Source: JBPOFM01 sp041391925
GTDB taxonomy: Bacteria; Bacteroidota; Bacteroidia; Flavobacteriales; Flavobacteriaceae
Length of the DNA: 64,000 nucleotides
Direction: 5' to 3'
Assembly (NCBI GenBank): GCA_041391925.1
Contig: JAWKNA010000003.1
Span: 1 to 64,000 of the forward strand
The notes beneath the pieces were generated by a model, which did not search any database, had not been told where the DNA came from, and saw only the letters and a program-made list of their open reading frames with translations. The first letter of the stretch is position 1. Each line of letters begins with the position of its first letter. This document shows, one piece after another, positions 17,281 through 24,866 of this stretch. The position numbers and the translations under genes were made by a program.

Positions 17281-18489
17281 TTATCCTTTATTGCTGAGTT
17301 TCTTGCTTAATCTACTCATTTGCTCACTAATCTTATTTTGCACAATATCTCCGTAATGCTCTTGTGTTGTCTGCATCTTACTATGACCTAGTAACTTTGA
17401 AACAATCTCCATAGGCACATCATTATATAACAAAACAGTAGTTGCAAATGTCTTTCTGGCAATATGGTGTGTTAAATTAAACTGAACACCTATTATATCT
17501 GCAATTTCCTTTAAGTAGGCATTAAAGTTTGCATTTGAAATACTTTTGAACAAATATTCAGATGATGTATTTTCATAATTTCCCATTATTTGTCTTGCTT
17601 GGGGAAGTAATGGTACTTTATAAGTTCTTGAGGTTTTTGCCCTCTTGATTATTAGCCATAACTCTCCATCAAACTCTTCCACAATTTGACTTTTCTTAAG
17701 ATTAACCATTTCTTTAAAAGCTAATCCTGTGTAACAACAAAACACAAACAAATCCCTTATGGTGTTCACTCTATCTATTCCAAAATCCTTTTCTTCCAAA
17801 GTGGATAATTGTTCCTTTGAAAGGTAAAAAATCTCTTTCTTTACCGTTTTAGCTTTATAGAGCATAAATGGGTCTTTCTTTAGATAGTCTTCAGATACAG
17901 AATACCTAATTGACCTTCTAAATCTCTGTATGACCTTATTTAAACTACTTTGTTGGAAGTTCTTTTCTGTTTTGAGATAGTATTCATATTGAGTAAGAAA
18001 ACTGCTTTTAATGGATTCTAATTGAATATCATTAGATTTGAATTTCCATTTTATAAAATCCTGAAGGTGGCTACCATAAACCACATATTTGTCATAAGTT
18101 TCCTTGTTCAGTTCTTTATCAATTAATTTCTTCAGATATTTACAGAAAAGCCAATAGGATTGCATCACTCCTATCTCTTTTGAATCAACTTCACCTTTAA
18201 ATTTTTTTACAATATCTGAAACACCAAAACTGTCTTTATTGACTTGAAGAAAAAGATATGCTTGGTTTATTTCTTGGTTGATTATACCAAGTTGGGTATT
18301 GATAAAATCATAGTTTTCCTCTTTTTCTGTTACCAGTTGCTTTTTACTCTTCCAAGCTTGTGGTGAAATTAGAAAACCTGTAGAGAATTCTTTTCTTTCT
18401 TTTTTATAGGTTACTCTACATTTTATTGGACATTTTCCATTACTATTTAATTTTGATTTATACAGCAAGAATAAGGTGTTTGGCTTCAT
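17281..18489 (-). CDS. Tyrosine recombinase/integrase, element 1
   Basis: 402 aa from the ATG at 18489; an in-frame ATG at 18513 is less likely because the element 2 integrase aligns from MKxNTL. Seen: an N-terminal arm-binding-like domain, a SAM-like core-binding domain, then catalytic HIARKTF (H-x-x-R), LGHS and the nucleophile Tyr in HYGDIV. The usual first Arg is absent from TGLAFKEM, as in many Bacteroidetes integrases such as that of CTnDOT. It cuts and joins att sites at the tRNA-Asp end and sits 124 bp from the attachment repeat. The paralogue at 32194-33408 is clearly homologous along its length. Confidence 0.92.
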   Translation of the reverse strand: MKPNTLFLLYKSKLNSNGKCPIKCRVTYKKERKEFSTGFLISPQAWKSKKQLVTEKEENYDFINTQLGIINQEINQAYLFLQVNKDSFGVSDIVKKFKGEVDSKEIGVMQSYWLFCKYLKKLIDKELNKETYDKYVVYGSHLQDFIKWKFKSNDIQLESIKSSFLTQYEYYLKTEKNFQQSSLNKVIQRFRRSIRYSVSEDYLKKDPFMLYKAKTVKKEIFYLSKEQLSTLEEKDFGIDRVNTIRDLFVFCCYTGLAFKEMVNLKKSQIVEEFDGELWLIIKRAKTSRTYKVPLLPQARQIMGNYENTSSEYLFKSISNANFNAYLKEIADIIGVQFNLTHHIARKTFATTVLLYNDVPMEIVSKLLGHSKMQTTQEHYGDIVQNKISEQMSRLSKKLSNKG

Positions 18490-18505
18490 TTTAGAATAAT
18501 TAAAA

Positions 18506-18515
18506 TGGGACACCT
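18506..18515. repeat. Integrase-proximal motif, element 1 copy
   Basis: The 10-mer tgggacacct lies between the integrase start and the attachment repeat. The longer form tgggacacctgaag also occurs at 33429-33442 next to the other integrase. Candidate arm-type recombinase binding site. Confidence 0.45.
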
Positions 18516-18613
18516 GAAGTAAAAAGGACTCCTTAAAAGACTCCTTTTTTTGGGATATTTATCGGGTAAGAAATGCTCTTAAAACAAAAAAGCATCCCAA
18601 TTTCTACTACGTA

Positions 18614-18764
18614 AAAAAAGGAAAGCCTTTCATTGGCAATACCAAACTACAATTTGGCATCACTACTTCCCAGATGTTACTCCGGAAACAACACAACTAT
18701 TTTTAATTGCCAAAAAAAAGCCCCAACTTCTTGGAGCTTCAGCAATTTTGCGGTCTGGACGGGA
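18614..18764. repeat. Attachment repeat, element 1/element 2 junction
   Basis: A 151-bp exact direct repeat of 33524-33674, offset 14910 bp. It ends with cggtctggacggga, the last 14 nt of tRNA-Asp (minus strand), and includes the tRNA terminator hairpin at 18712-18738. Weaker similarity continues leftward to about 18581 (aaaacaaaaaagcatccc). It is the right end of element 1 and the left junction of element 2. The tRNA body is absent here, so this is not a second tRNA gene. Confidence 0.95.
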
Positions 18765-18889
18765 TATTTTATTACTATTATATAGTATTGTTTTTAAGAG
18801 TGTTACTAAAATTATTTTTTCTTCTCTGCCTAATTGTTAGTCTTTTTCATTTTTACTACCATAATAGAGTAGAAATAAAATAAGTGTGT

Positions 18890-19192
18890 TTAGGTTAGTA
18901 TAAGTATTGTTTTATTAGAATAAGGTTTTATTTCAATTTTAAAAGAAGTTAATTTTAATTGCTTTTCCAACTCCTTATAGGTGCATGAAATTGTAATACG
19001 GATTTCTTCTAAAATATCCAGATTAAATAGTAACTCAATTTTTGCTACTTTATATCCATATAATGTTGTTACTTCATTTCCTGTGTACAAATAGCTGTCT
19101 TTTCCTTTTACTCTATCTGGAAGTATATCTAATTCAAACTCCCAATTCTCATATTGCATTCCTAATTGGAATGGTATAAAATCTATTTTCAT
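18890..19192 (-). CDS. Hypothetical protein, about 100 aa
   Basis: Not recognised. The ATG at 19192 (MKIDFIPFQLG) is preferred to one at 19216, because the latter lies in the terminator hairpin of the upstream lipoprotein gene. The protein is beta-rich by appearance, with no signal peptide, membrane segment or cysteine cluster. It is the first gene inside the left end of element 2 and runs toward the attachment repeat. The 125 bp between its stop and the repeat (18765-18889) is AT-rich, with nothing recognisable. Confidence 0.55.
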   Translation of the reverse strand: MKIDFIPFQLGMQYENWEFELDILPDRVKGKDSYLYTGNEVTTLYGYKVAKIELLFNLDILEEIRITISCTYKELEKQLKLTSFKIEIKPYSNKTILILT

Positions 19193-19204
19193 AAAGTTTG
19201 GGTA

Positions 19205-19231
19205 TAAAAAAACCACCTAACTGTGAGGTGG
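19205..19231 (-). terminator. Terminator of the element 2 lipoprotein gene
   Basis: Stem ccacct (19213-19218) with aggtgg (19226-19231). On the minus strand it is followed by a T run (A tract 19205-19212). It lies 24 bp after the lipoprotein stop. Confidence 0.75.
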
Positions 19232-19255
19232 CTTGGTTATAAGATTGTTCTTCAA

Positions 19256-20008
19256 CTACTGTATAGTATATGTACCTTCAGAAATATCCAATGTAAATAC
19301 CTGTTCATCTTCAATTTCCAAACTACTGTTATCAAATATCACACTTCCAGTGTCCAAGTTTGTGATATATACAGAGTTTATGATACTCTCTTCATATCCC
19401 GTAACATCATACTTAAATCCTATTTTATCATAAGCAACCACATTAAAACTGTTCACTATATCAGTGTTGGTTTGGGAATTTACTATTTGGCTCACTAGAG
19501 TTCCAGATTCCTCATCCCAATAGTATGTAATGGCAATAGGATATTGTTGTGATGAAGAACTGTAACCTGAAATTTGTATCTCATACTCATAAGGTTCAGA
19601 ATATCCTTCTTTAAAATAATCTCCTTCATAAGCATCTAATTCAGAACCATCTACTGGTTCAAAGTAAACTTTAAAATCATTCTCAAAGACTACTTGTTGA
19701 ACAAATGTTAGCTCTACTCCTTCAGGAAATGTCATTGTCATAATATCCCCATCTACATTAAAAGTTCCAGATTCATTATAAAAATCATTGTCTGCCCCTC
19801 CAGTCCAATAGGAATATGTTACTTCTCCATTGGATGTAAATGTGAAAGAATTATTAGTAGCCAATCCTATTATTGCTGGGTTGCCAAAATACCATTTGCC
19901 AAGCAATCTTTGACCTGTTTCATTTAGATTGGATGAACTATCATCACTGGAACAACCAAAGCTTAGACCTAATAGGATAAATAATAAAAAGTAAATGCGT
20001 TTTTTCAT
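19256..20008 (-). CDS. Surface lipoprotein (element-borne), 250 aa
   Basis: Signal peptide of about 18 residues ending in FGC (lipobox), followed by SSDDSSS, an acidic export tail that places Bacteroidetes lipoproteins on the cell surface. The first 100 mature residues (GQRLLGKWYF, then FTFTSNGEVTYSYW) look like a lipocalin-type beta barrel of the sort common in flavobacterial lipoproteins. The remainder is acidic and unrecognised. It is the counterpart in position, not clearly in sequence, of the 132-aa lipoprotein of element 1. It has its own terminator. Role unknown; surface exclusion is possible but unproven. Confidence 0.75.
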   Translation of the reverse strand: MKKRIYFLLFILLGLSFGCSSDDSSSNLNETGQRLLGKWYFGNPAIIGLATNNSFTFTSNGEVTYSYWTGGADNDFYNESGTFNVDGDIMTMTFPEGVELTFVQQVVFENDFKVYFEPVDGSELDAYEGDYFKEGYSEPYEYEIQISGYSSSSQQYPIAITYYWDEESGTLVSQIVNSQTNTDIVNSFNVVAYDKIGFKYDVTGYEESIINSVYITNLDTGSVIFDNSSLEIEDEQVFTLDISEGTYTIQ

Positions 20009-20032
20009 GTTTAATAATTTAAAGGTTATTGT

Positions 20033-20503
20033 TTAATAATTTTCATATTGTTCTGAATAGTAACATTCAGTAAAAATCTCTTTGAACTTTAGCAATTGAG
20101 AAATATCATTGGTAGGAAGTTCAGTGGAAATATACAGATACGGTTCTGCTTGAACTGTTATTAATATGTTTGGTTCAAAATGAAGAATACCAAGCCCAAG
20201 GGATTCATAGGCTCTAGCCCATTCTATTACTGCATCAGCATTATCTCTGATTCTTTGGTAAGAGTTTAAGGCTTCAGTATAAACTGCTTCGTTCCGCATT
20301 ATCTCCAAGGCATTTTCCAACTTGTAGTAAGTCTCTATAAATATGCATTCTGGGTTTCTGACAGGACATGCGCATGGAAAGATGTGCAAAGAACTTTCCT
20401 CTTGCCACTTTTTCCACTTGGCACACTTGGTTTTGAAGATGGATTGATTAAGCTTTGTTTTATTTAAACCTAACCATGTTTGTAAACTGTCCTTTTCACT
20501 CAT
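20033..20503 (-). CDS. Hypothetical cysteine-containing protein, 156 aa
   Basis: Not recognised. Seen: a basic N-terminal half with Cys27 and a cluster FPCACPVRNPEC that could bind a metal, then a helical middle and a C-terminal part. No signal peptide or membrane segment. Its ATG overlaps the stop of the upstream gene (20500-21180) by 4 bp, so the pair is translationally coupled and probably works together. Element 1 has no visible counterpart. Confidence 0.6.
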   Translation of the reverse strand: MSEKDSLQTWLGLNKTKLNQSIFKTKCAKWKKWQEESSLHIFPCACPVRNPECIFIETYYKLENALEIMRNEAVYTEALNSYQRIRDNADAVIEWARAYESLGLGILHFEPNILITVQAEPYLYISTELPTNDISQLLKFKEIFTECYYSEQYENY

Positions 20504-21180
20504 TTAGTCCATCCCTCTTTATCTCCTATGTATATTAAGGCAAACAAGATTATTGCTCCTCCAATAAGAAAAACTTTAGTTCCAGCCTGATATAAGAAAA
20601 CTAATAAGCCTAACCCTATGGCTACATACAAAAATGTGCTGAATGACTTATCCTTTGTGCTTTTATCTTCTTTGACCTCAAACTTCTTTTTAGTAAAACT
20701 TTTACTTCTACAAGTTTCACAAATAGTAAATGGATGCTGTGTGTAAAACTCAATACCACAGTTGTCACATTCCACCCAATCTTGAATTGGCTTTTTATCT
20801 CCAACTCTTGTAATTTCAACTTCCGTAAATGAATTGGATGCATCCTTTATCACAGCATCATTCCAAGCTAATTTAGATTCATTAGAAGTATAGCCTTGTT
20901 CAAATTCTACTATGTGTTGAAAATAAACTTCTTTAGCATTTTCAGTTGTTCTGCCAATTAAATTCCAAGCATATATGTATCCATTGAACAACCTTTTAAC
21001 TTCTTTGGTATCCGTTTTATAAGTCTTGTCAACAATTAAATCCTGAAAAGTTGCTTCCCTGCCTAATCTTTTATCTAAAGTTTTAGATTCATTTAAAAAT
21101 GCAGTTCTAATGTCTTCAATTTTTTCAGGTGTTATCCTTTCTGACTCAAATCTTGGTATGTCATCAAAATCTAAAAACAT
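20500..21180 (-). CDS. Zinc-ribbon and membrane protein divergent from XRE regulator
   Basis: 226 aa. Seen: a helical N-terminal part, a four-cysteine zinc ribbon with CDNC and CETC pairs near residues 138-158, then two hydrophobic segments near 180-197 and 202-219. Topology: a cytoplasmic domain tethered to the inner membrane. The segment GRTTENAKEVYFQHIV resembles one in the element 1 protein at 1510-2232, which has the same place and general layout. The gene starts next to an operator-like site (21183-21198), so it is probably repressed by the XRE protein. Function unknown. Confidence 0.65.
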   Translation of the reverse strand: MFLDFDDIPRFESERITPEKIEDIRTAFLNESKTLDKRLGREATFQDLIVDKTYKTDTKEVKRLFNGYIYAWNLIGRTTENAKEVYFQHIVEFEQGYTSNESKLAWNDAVIKDASNSFTEVEITRVGDKKPIQDWVECDNCGIEFYTQHPFTICETCRSKSFTKKKFEVKEDKSTKDKSFSTFLYVAIGLGLLVFLYQAGTKVFLIGGAIILFALIYIGDKEGWTK

Positions 21181-21182
21181 AA

Positions 21183-21247
21183 CTTGTCATATATGGCATT
21201 AAACTAAACAAATATAAAACTTTCCTTGACTTGCCAAATATGTCAAG
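21183..21247. promoter_or_regulatory. Pair of inverted operator-like sites, element 2
   Basis: The motif cttgtcatatatggca (21183-21198) recurs in inverse orientation as cttgacatatttggca on the minus strand (21247 down to 21232), matching at 14 of 16 positions. A perfect inverted repeat, cttgac (21225-21230) and gtcaag (21242-21247), overlaps the second copy. The sites flank the divergent promoters and end 1 bp before the ATG at 21249. Likely XRE repressor operators. Confidence 0.65.
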
Positions 21248-21248
21248 T

Positions 21249-21485
21249 ATGGAAAAGTCAGATTTACTGAAAATCACAGGAAGGAGAATACAAAAGTTAA
21301 GAGAAGAAAAAGGACTTACCCAAGTGGATTTAGTTGGTAAGATTGAAGGCAGTATTGATACTACAAATATTTCAAGAATTGAAGCAGGTAGAACTAATCC
21401 CACCCTTTTTACCCTTTCAAGGATTGCCCAAGCTCTTGAGGTGTCATTATCTGAATTATTGAATATAGAAATTCCTGAAAATTAA
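21249..21485 (+). CDS. XRE-family helix-turn-helix regulator, element 2
   Basis: 78 aa from the ATG at 21249. Upstream in-frame starts at 21240 (ATG) and 21231 (TTG) would put the operator-like repeat inside the gene. Seen: GRRIQKLREEKGLTQVDLV, then NISRIEAGRTNPTLFTLSRI and VSLSELL, a classic Cro/C1-type HTH. It is divergent from the minus-strand operon 19256-21180. Inferred: a repressor of that operon and of itself through the sites at 21183-21247. It is only distantly similar to the element 1 regulator, and the operators also differ, which would let both elements reside in tandem without cross-repression. Confidence 0.87.
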   Translation: MEKSDLLKITGRRIQKLREEKGLTQVDLVGKIEGSIDTTNISRIEAGRTNPTLFTLSRIAQALEVSLSELLNIEIPEN

Positions 21486-21677
21486 TATTTGGCTATGTGG
21501 TAGTTTCAAGCCAAAATCCTGTAATTCCTTAGACACCTGAAAAATACCCCCATATAATCTACCCCAAGATATCTATATAAATAAGATTTAGCTATATTAT
21601 AATATCTAGCATCAAACTTAAATCTATAAGAATACATTGATTCATGTTATTTAGGCACTTTCCCACATGCGCACAAA

Positions 21678-22112
21678 CTAAAATATTTCTTCATCCTTAA
21701 AGCTTAAATATCCATCTCTTGTAACTATTAAGTGGTCTAATAACACCAAATCAACTGCTTGACAGGCTTTGTTCAATTTTTCTGTAAGACTCTTATCAGC
21801 TTCACTTGGTTTTAAGTTACCACTGGGATGGTTATGCATAATAATTATACTAGATGCTACTGCTTTTAAAGCCACACTTAATATCAACCTAATATCCACA
21901 ATACACCCTGTAATTCCACCCTTTGACAATTCATATATACCTGTTACAGTATTAGACCTATTGAGAAGTAGAACTTTGGTTTCTTCTTGAAGTTCAATAG
22001 TATCTAGGTTCCAATGTGACAAACCTATCTTATAGGCATCCTCACTGCAATTAACTTTTATAACATCCTTATTCTTATTAAAATAAGAAACTCGAATTTC
22101 TGAAACTCTCAT
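21678..22112 (-). CDS. RadC-like JAB-domain protein, element 2
   Basis: A 144-aa JAB/MPN+ protein, strongly similar to the copy at 2732-3166 throughout. Seen: MHNHPSGNLKPSEAD gives the two His and the Asp of the metal site, and the conserved Glu lies in LQEETKVLLL. As in element 1 it is short compared with chromosomal RadC and lies between the XRE gene and the 133-aa backbone gene. Exact function of the family is not established. Conservation of the active-site residues in both copies suggests that enzymatic activity is selected. Confidence 0.85.
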   Translation of the reverse strand: MRVSEIRVSYFNKNKDVIKVNCSEDAYKIGLSHWNLDTIELQEETKVLLLNRSNTVTGIYELSKGGITGCIVDIRLILSVALKAVASSIIIMHNHPSGNLKPSEADKSLTEKLNKACQAVDLVLLDHLIVTRDGYLSFKDEEIF

Positions 22113-22183
22113 ATAAAACTGGATTTTAGTTTTTCCACTTTTGGTTTACACCCTATATAGGTACAGACCAAGAATGGAAATTT

Positions 22184-22240
22184 AAAAAAACGTCCAAAAC
22201 CCGTATGTATATAATATACAGTTACGAGAAGTGGACGTTT
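22184..22240 (-). terminator. Hairpin after the 133-aa gene
   Basis: Perfect 9-bp arms aaacgtcca (22188-22196) and tggacgttt (22232-22240) enclose an inner palindromic stretch gtatgtatataatatac. On the minus strand a T tract follows. It lies 6 bp past the stop of the gene at 22247. Confidence 0.5.
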
Positions 22241-22246
22241 ATTAGG

Positions 22247-22648
22247 TTAGATAAATTGTTCCTCTAATTCAGGAACTCCATTCTTTGAAAAACTTGAAGC
22301 CTTATTTCCCATCAACTGGGAAATTGCATTGTCCTCTTTGGACTTGCTTGGCTCTTCTGGATTATAAACCCATCTATGGGTTAATATAATCTCCTCGCCT
22401 GTTTCCTTGACCACATAGTTATATGGGTCAACTTCCTGTTTTTCCACATTTCCAGACATTTCTGTGCCTATTAATGCTTTACAAGTTTCCTCATCAAAAG
22501 TTGAAGGAATGCTAGACTTTTTGGAAGTTGCATAAAATTGTCCAGTCTCTTTTGACTTAACAAATTCAACACCTCCTGTAATTTCTAAAACAAAGAACTC
22601 TCTACCATCCTCTGCTTGTCTTTTTTGATAATTAATAATTCTAACCAT
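22247..22648 (-). CDS. Conserved element backbone protein, 133 aa
   Basis: Homologue of the 131-aa protein at 3372-3767: shared MVRII start, FFVLE, QFYATSKK, PSTFDEETC, VVKETGEEI and HRWVY. Family not recognised, with no membrane segment or signal. It is conserved at the same place, directly before the G-rich non-coding region and cargo, in both elements. The C-terminal 25 residues differ between the copies. A core role in the element's life cycle is inferred from conservation only. Confidence 0.75.
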   Translation of the reverse strand: MVRIINYQKRQAEDGREFFVLEITGGVEFVKSKETGQFYATSKKSSIPSTFDEETCKALIGTEMSGNVEKQEVDPYNYVVKETGEEIILTHRWVYNPEEPSKSKEDNAISQLMGNKASSFSKNGVPELEEQFI

Positions 22649-23156
22649 TGGTTTAATAATTTTGAGTTGAACATAGCCTAATACACAATTCCTTTAACTA
22701 AAGCTTCAGCTATCACCTTGAAGCTAATAGTGTTTAAAATGTATGTTTGATTAGGCAGTAGGCATCCATCCTACCAGAAATAAGTGGGGGTATTTAGTGC
22801 GTGGCGTGGGGTCAAAAAAAGAATTATCGTCTTAAACATCTTGAATAAAATGTGATGGTTTAGACTTTATAAGACAACTAAATTTGCTTTCTAAAAGTTA
22901 GAGCTACAACATCTCTTTTAGCTCATAGTAGAAATAAGATGTATAAAATAAACCTCTAAAATATCCAGCTCAAAAAAAATCTTTTTTCTAAAAAGGGGTG
23001 GGGTATTTCAGAAATCTCACAAAGGGGTGGGGGGTACTTATAAGGAGGCTTGGACACACACAATATTGGAGTCCAGAATTTTTTTTTAAAATTTTAACCT
23101 ATATTTTTACTATCTCCCTATTAAAGTTTTAATATTTAAATTCATATTTTAACAAA
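22649..23156. other. Non-coding G-rich region at the backbone-cargo junction, element 2
   Basis: 508 bp without a credible gene. Seen on the plus strand: taagtgggggt from about 22781 (shared with element 1), then GGGGTGGGG at 22995-23003 and GGGGTGGGGGG at 23024-23034, separated by 20 nt. The four G runs could form a G-quadruplex, or be an origin or binding region. AT-rich promoters for the divergent neighbours must also lie here. No tRNA or repeat array is present. Confidence 0.5.
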
Positions 23157-24188
23157 ATGAACCTTCCATATAACCCTGAAATTTCAATTTCAAAATTATC
23201 TTCTGTATTTAAAAACACAAGTGCCACTTATAAATTTTATTGGTTTTGGAGCATCTTACAAGCTGTTGAAAATGGTAATAACACTATAAGTAAAAAAGAA
23301 ATTTTTTCTAGAATGTTAACTTTAGCTTGGTATACTGTAAATTACTTTCATATCTCTTTTGGAAAACAAGATTTAATACAAGATGCTATATTGAAGATTA
23401 AAGAGCTTGAAGTCATTAATATTGACGAGAAACAAAATATAATATTGAATAAATTAATAAATTCAACAAACTCTGAAACAAATAAAATCTTAAACCATTT
23501 TGATAAAAATGTACCCCATAAATTTTTAAGTCCATGGCTGGGAGCTGAATCTAAATCTAAAATGTATGAACTCTCATTAGATATAAACTATAACACTCCA
23601 TATTCTTTATTTAGTGATTATATTGTAATATCTAACAAATGGGCTAGTTATTTGAAAAAAAATATTGCTGTTTTAAAAGCATTTTGTTTTTGGAATCTCA
23701 CATTATTTTTACAAACAAGAAATCCAAATGTTCCTGATATTCCTAATAAAATACATAGACCAATAATTAGAAACAGCTTAAACAATCATAAAATTAAGTT
23801 TTGGGATTATGTTTTAGATGAGCTAGGTTCTTTAAATTGCATTTACACTGGCAAAAAACTTATTAAAGGTGGGTACATAATAGAACATTTTATTCCTTAT
23901 CAATTTGTGGCACATGATTTAATGTGGAATTTAATTCCTGCTGACAGTACTTTTAACTCTAAAAAAAGTGACAAATTACCACGTTTTGATATTTACTTTG
24001 ACTTGTTTTACAATACTCAAAAAATTGGAGTTGACATTATAAAAAAGGTTAAACCAAAAAATCACTATTTACAGGATTATTTACCTATTTTCCCAGATTT
24101 AGAGATAAACAAATATAGATTTGAAGAACATATCAAGCCTATGTTAACTATAGCTCATAATAATGGGTTTCAATATTTAGATATTTAA
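23157..24188 (+). CDS. HNH endonuclease-like protein, 343 aa
   Basis: Seen: a long helical N-terminal region (1-220) of unknown type and a C-terminal HNH nuclease core with Cys228 in CIYTGKKL, His244 in IIEHFIP, Asn258 in MWNLIP and Asn267 in FNSKKSD. This is the H-N-N layout of HNH enzymes. The zinc-knuckle is reduced (TG in place of the second Cys). It is followed after 3 bp by the HIT-fold gene, so the two are coupled. Likely role: a DNA-cutting effector of a defence module carried between the backbone and SPARTA (inference). I know no named system with exactly this HNH-HIT-76 aa order. Confidence 0.75.
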   Translation: MNLPYNPEISISKLSSVFKNTSATYKFYWFWSILQAVENGNNTISKKEIFSRMLTLAWYTVNYFHISFGKQDLIQDAILKIKELEVINIDEKQNIILNKLINSTNSETNKILNHFDKNVPHKFLSPWLGAESKSKMYELSLDINYNTPYSLFSDYIVISNKWASYLKKNIAVLKAFCFWNLTLFLQTRNPNVPDIPNKIHRPIIRNSLNNHKIKFWDYVLDELGSLNCIYTGKKLIKGGYIIEHFIPYQFVAHDLMWNLIPADSTFNSKKSDKLPRFDIYFDLFYNTQKIGVDIIKKVKPKNHYLQDYLPIFPDLEINKYRFEEHIKPMLTIAHNNGFQYLDI

Positions 24189-24191
24189 AAA

Positions 24192-24557
24192 ATGAAAAAC
24201 TTTTTAGAAATCCCTGAAAGTAAAATACTTTACAGAAACAAATATTTCTTTATAATTAAAGATTCATTTGCTGTTTCTCCTGGGCATTTACTAATTATAT
24301 CAAATGAATTACGTAAAGATTATTTTGAATTAACACACCTTGAAAAAAACTCTTTAACAGAAACTATTGATATAGCTAAAAACTTAATTGATAAAGAATT
24401 TAACCCAGATGGATATAACATAGGTATGAATTGTGGGCTAGTAGCTGGACAAAGTATTTTTCATTTCCATTGCCACATCATACCTAGATACAAAGGTGAT
24501 ATGAAAAACCCGAAAGGAGGAGTTAGAGGTGTGATTCCTGATAAAATGGGATATTAG
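24192..24557 (+). CDS. HIT-domain protein
   Basis: A 121-aa histidine-triad protein. Seen: HFHCHIIPR (His91, His93, His95), the nucleotide-binding and catalytic triad of HIT hydrolases and transferases, plus the C-terminal GGVRGVIP segment found in one branch of the family. HIT enzymes act on nucleoside phosphate bonds, for example AMP-lysine, dinucleoside polyphosphates or adenylylated groups. It lies 3 bp after the HNH gene. In this context it might make or remove a nucleotide modification or signal for the nuclease (inference). All catalytic residues are intact. Confidence 0.88.
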   Translation: MKNFLEIPESKILYRNKYFFIIKDSFAVSPGHLLIISNELRKDYFELTHLEKNSLTETIDIAKNLIDKEFNPDGYNIGMNCGLVAGQSIFHFHCHIIPRYKGDMKNPKGGVRGVIPDKMGY

Positions 24558-24624
24558 TGCTTTGCTTGTTTTTTCTAAACTTTAATTATTAAATTGATGC
24601 TAACAAAATTTATCTATATATAAA

Positions 24625-24855
24625 ATGAAAACAGACTATTTAAGAATTGTAAAATACCACCAAAACAATAATACAGAATCAACCAACACTGGAATTTTTC
24701 ATAAATGGATAAGCAAAGATGAAGGTATTATTGCTCTTATTGAAGATTTTAACATAGGTGAAGTCATATTTGTTAAAACTAAACAAATGAGATTTTTAAA
24801 CTTTTTTGAGACAAAAGATTTTTGGAATAATATAGAAAATGCTCAATCTATTTAA
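24625..24855 (+). CDS. Hypothetical 76-aa protein downstream of HNH-HIT
   Basis: Not recognised. Small, soluble, beginning MKTDYLRIVKYHQ, with a central GEVIFVKTKQMRF and a C-terminal helix. It lies 67 bp after the HIT gene on the same strand and ends 11 bp before the convergent Argonaute stop codon. It could be the third member of the HNH-HIT module or an independent small gene. Length and sequence show no toxin or antitoxin signature I can name. Confidence 0.5.
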   Translation: MKTDYLRIVKYHQNNNTESTNTGIFHKWISKDEGIIALIEDFNIGEVIFVKTKQMRFLNFFETKDFWNNIENAQSI

Positions 24856-24866
24856 CTGCGAATAAA

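Larger units (their letters stand above)
1..18764. mobile_element. Integrative element 1 (left end outside window), restriction-modification cargo
   Basis: Seen: the right boundary is the 151-bp repeat at 18614-18764, which ends in the last 14 nt of tRNA-Asp, with a tyrosine recombinase immediately inside it (17281-18489). The backbone genes (XRE regulator, RadC-like, 131 aa, DUF3871, ATPase, integrase) have counterparts in the same order in the adjacent element. The cargo at 4015-12646 is restriction-modification-like. No attachment repeat was found at the left edge, so the element starts upstream of position 1. Inferred: a non-conjugative integrative element or phage satellite; no relaxase or coupling gene is visible in this part. 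Confidence 0.85.

Noticed and set aside
17281..18489. Integrases as inactive because the first catalytic Arg is missing
   Set aside because: Bacteroidetes integrases such as that of CTnDOT also lack it and remain active.
18751..18764. Second tRNA-Asp at the element junction
   Set aside because: Only the last 14 nt are present; no anticodon arm follows.
21531..21541. gacacctga near 21532 as another integrase motif
   Set aside because: Only part of the 10-mer and far from the integrase; likely chance.
22995..23034. CRISPR or tandem repeat array in the G-rich region
   Set aside because: Only two G-T-G blocks, no regular spacers and no cas genes anywhere in the window.
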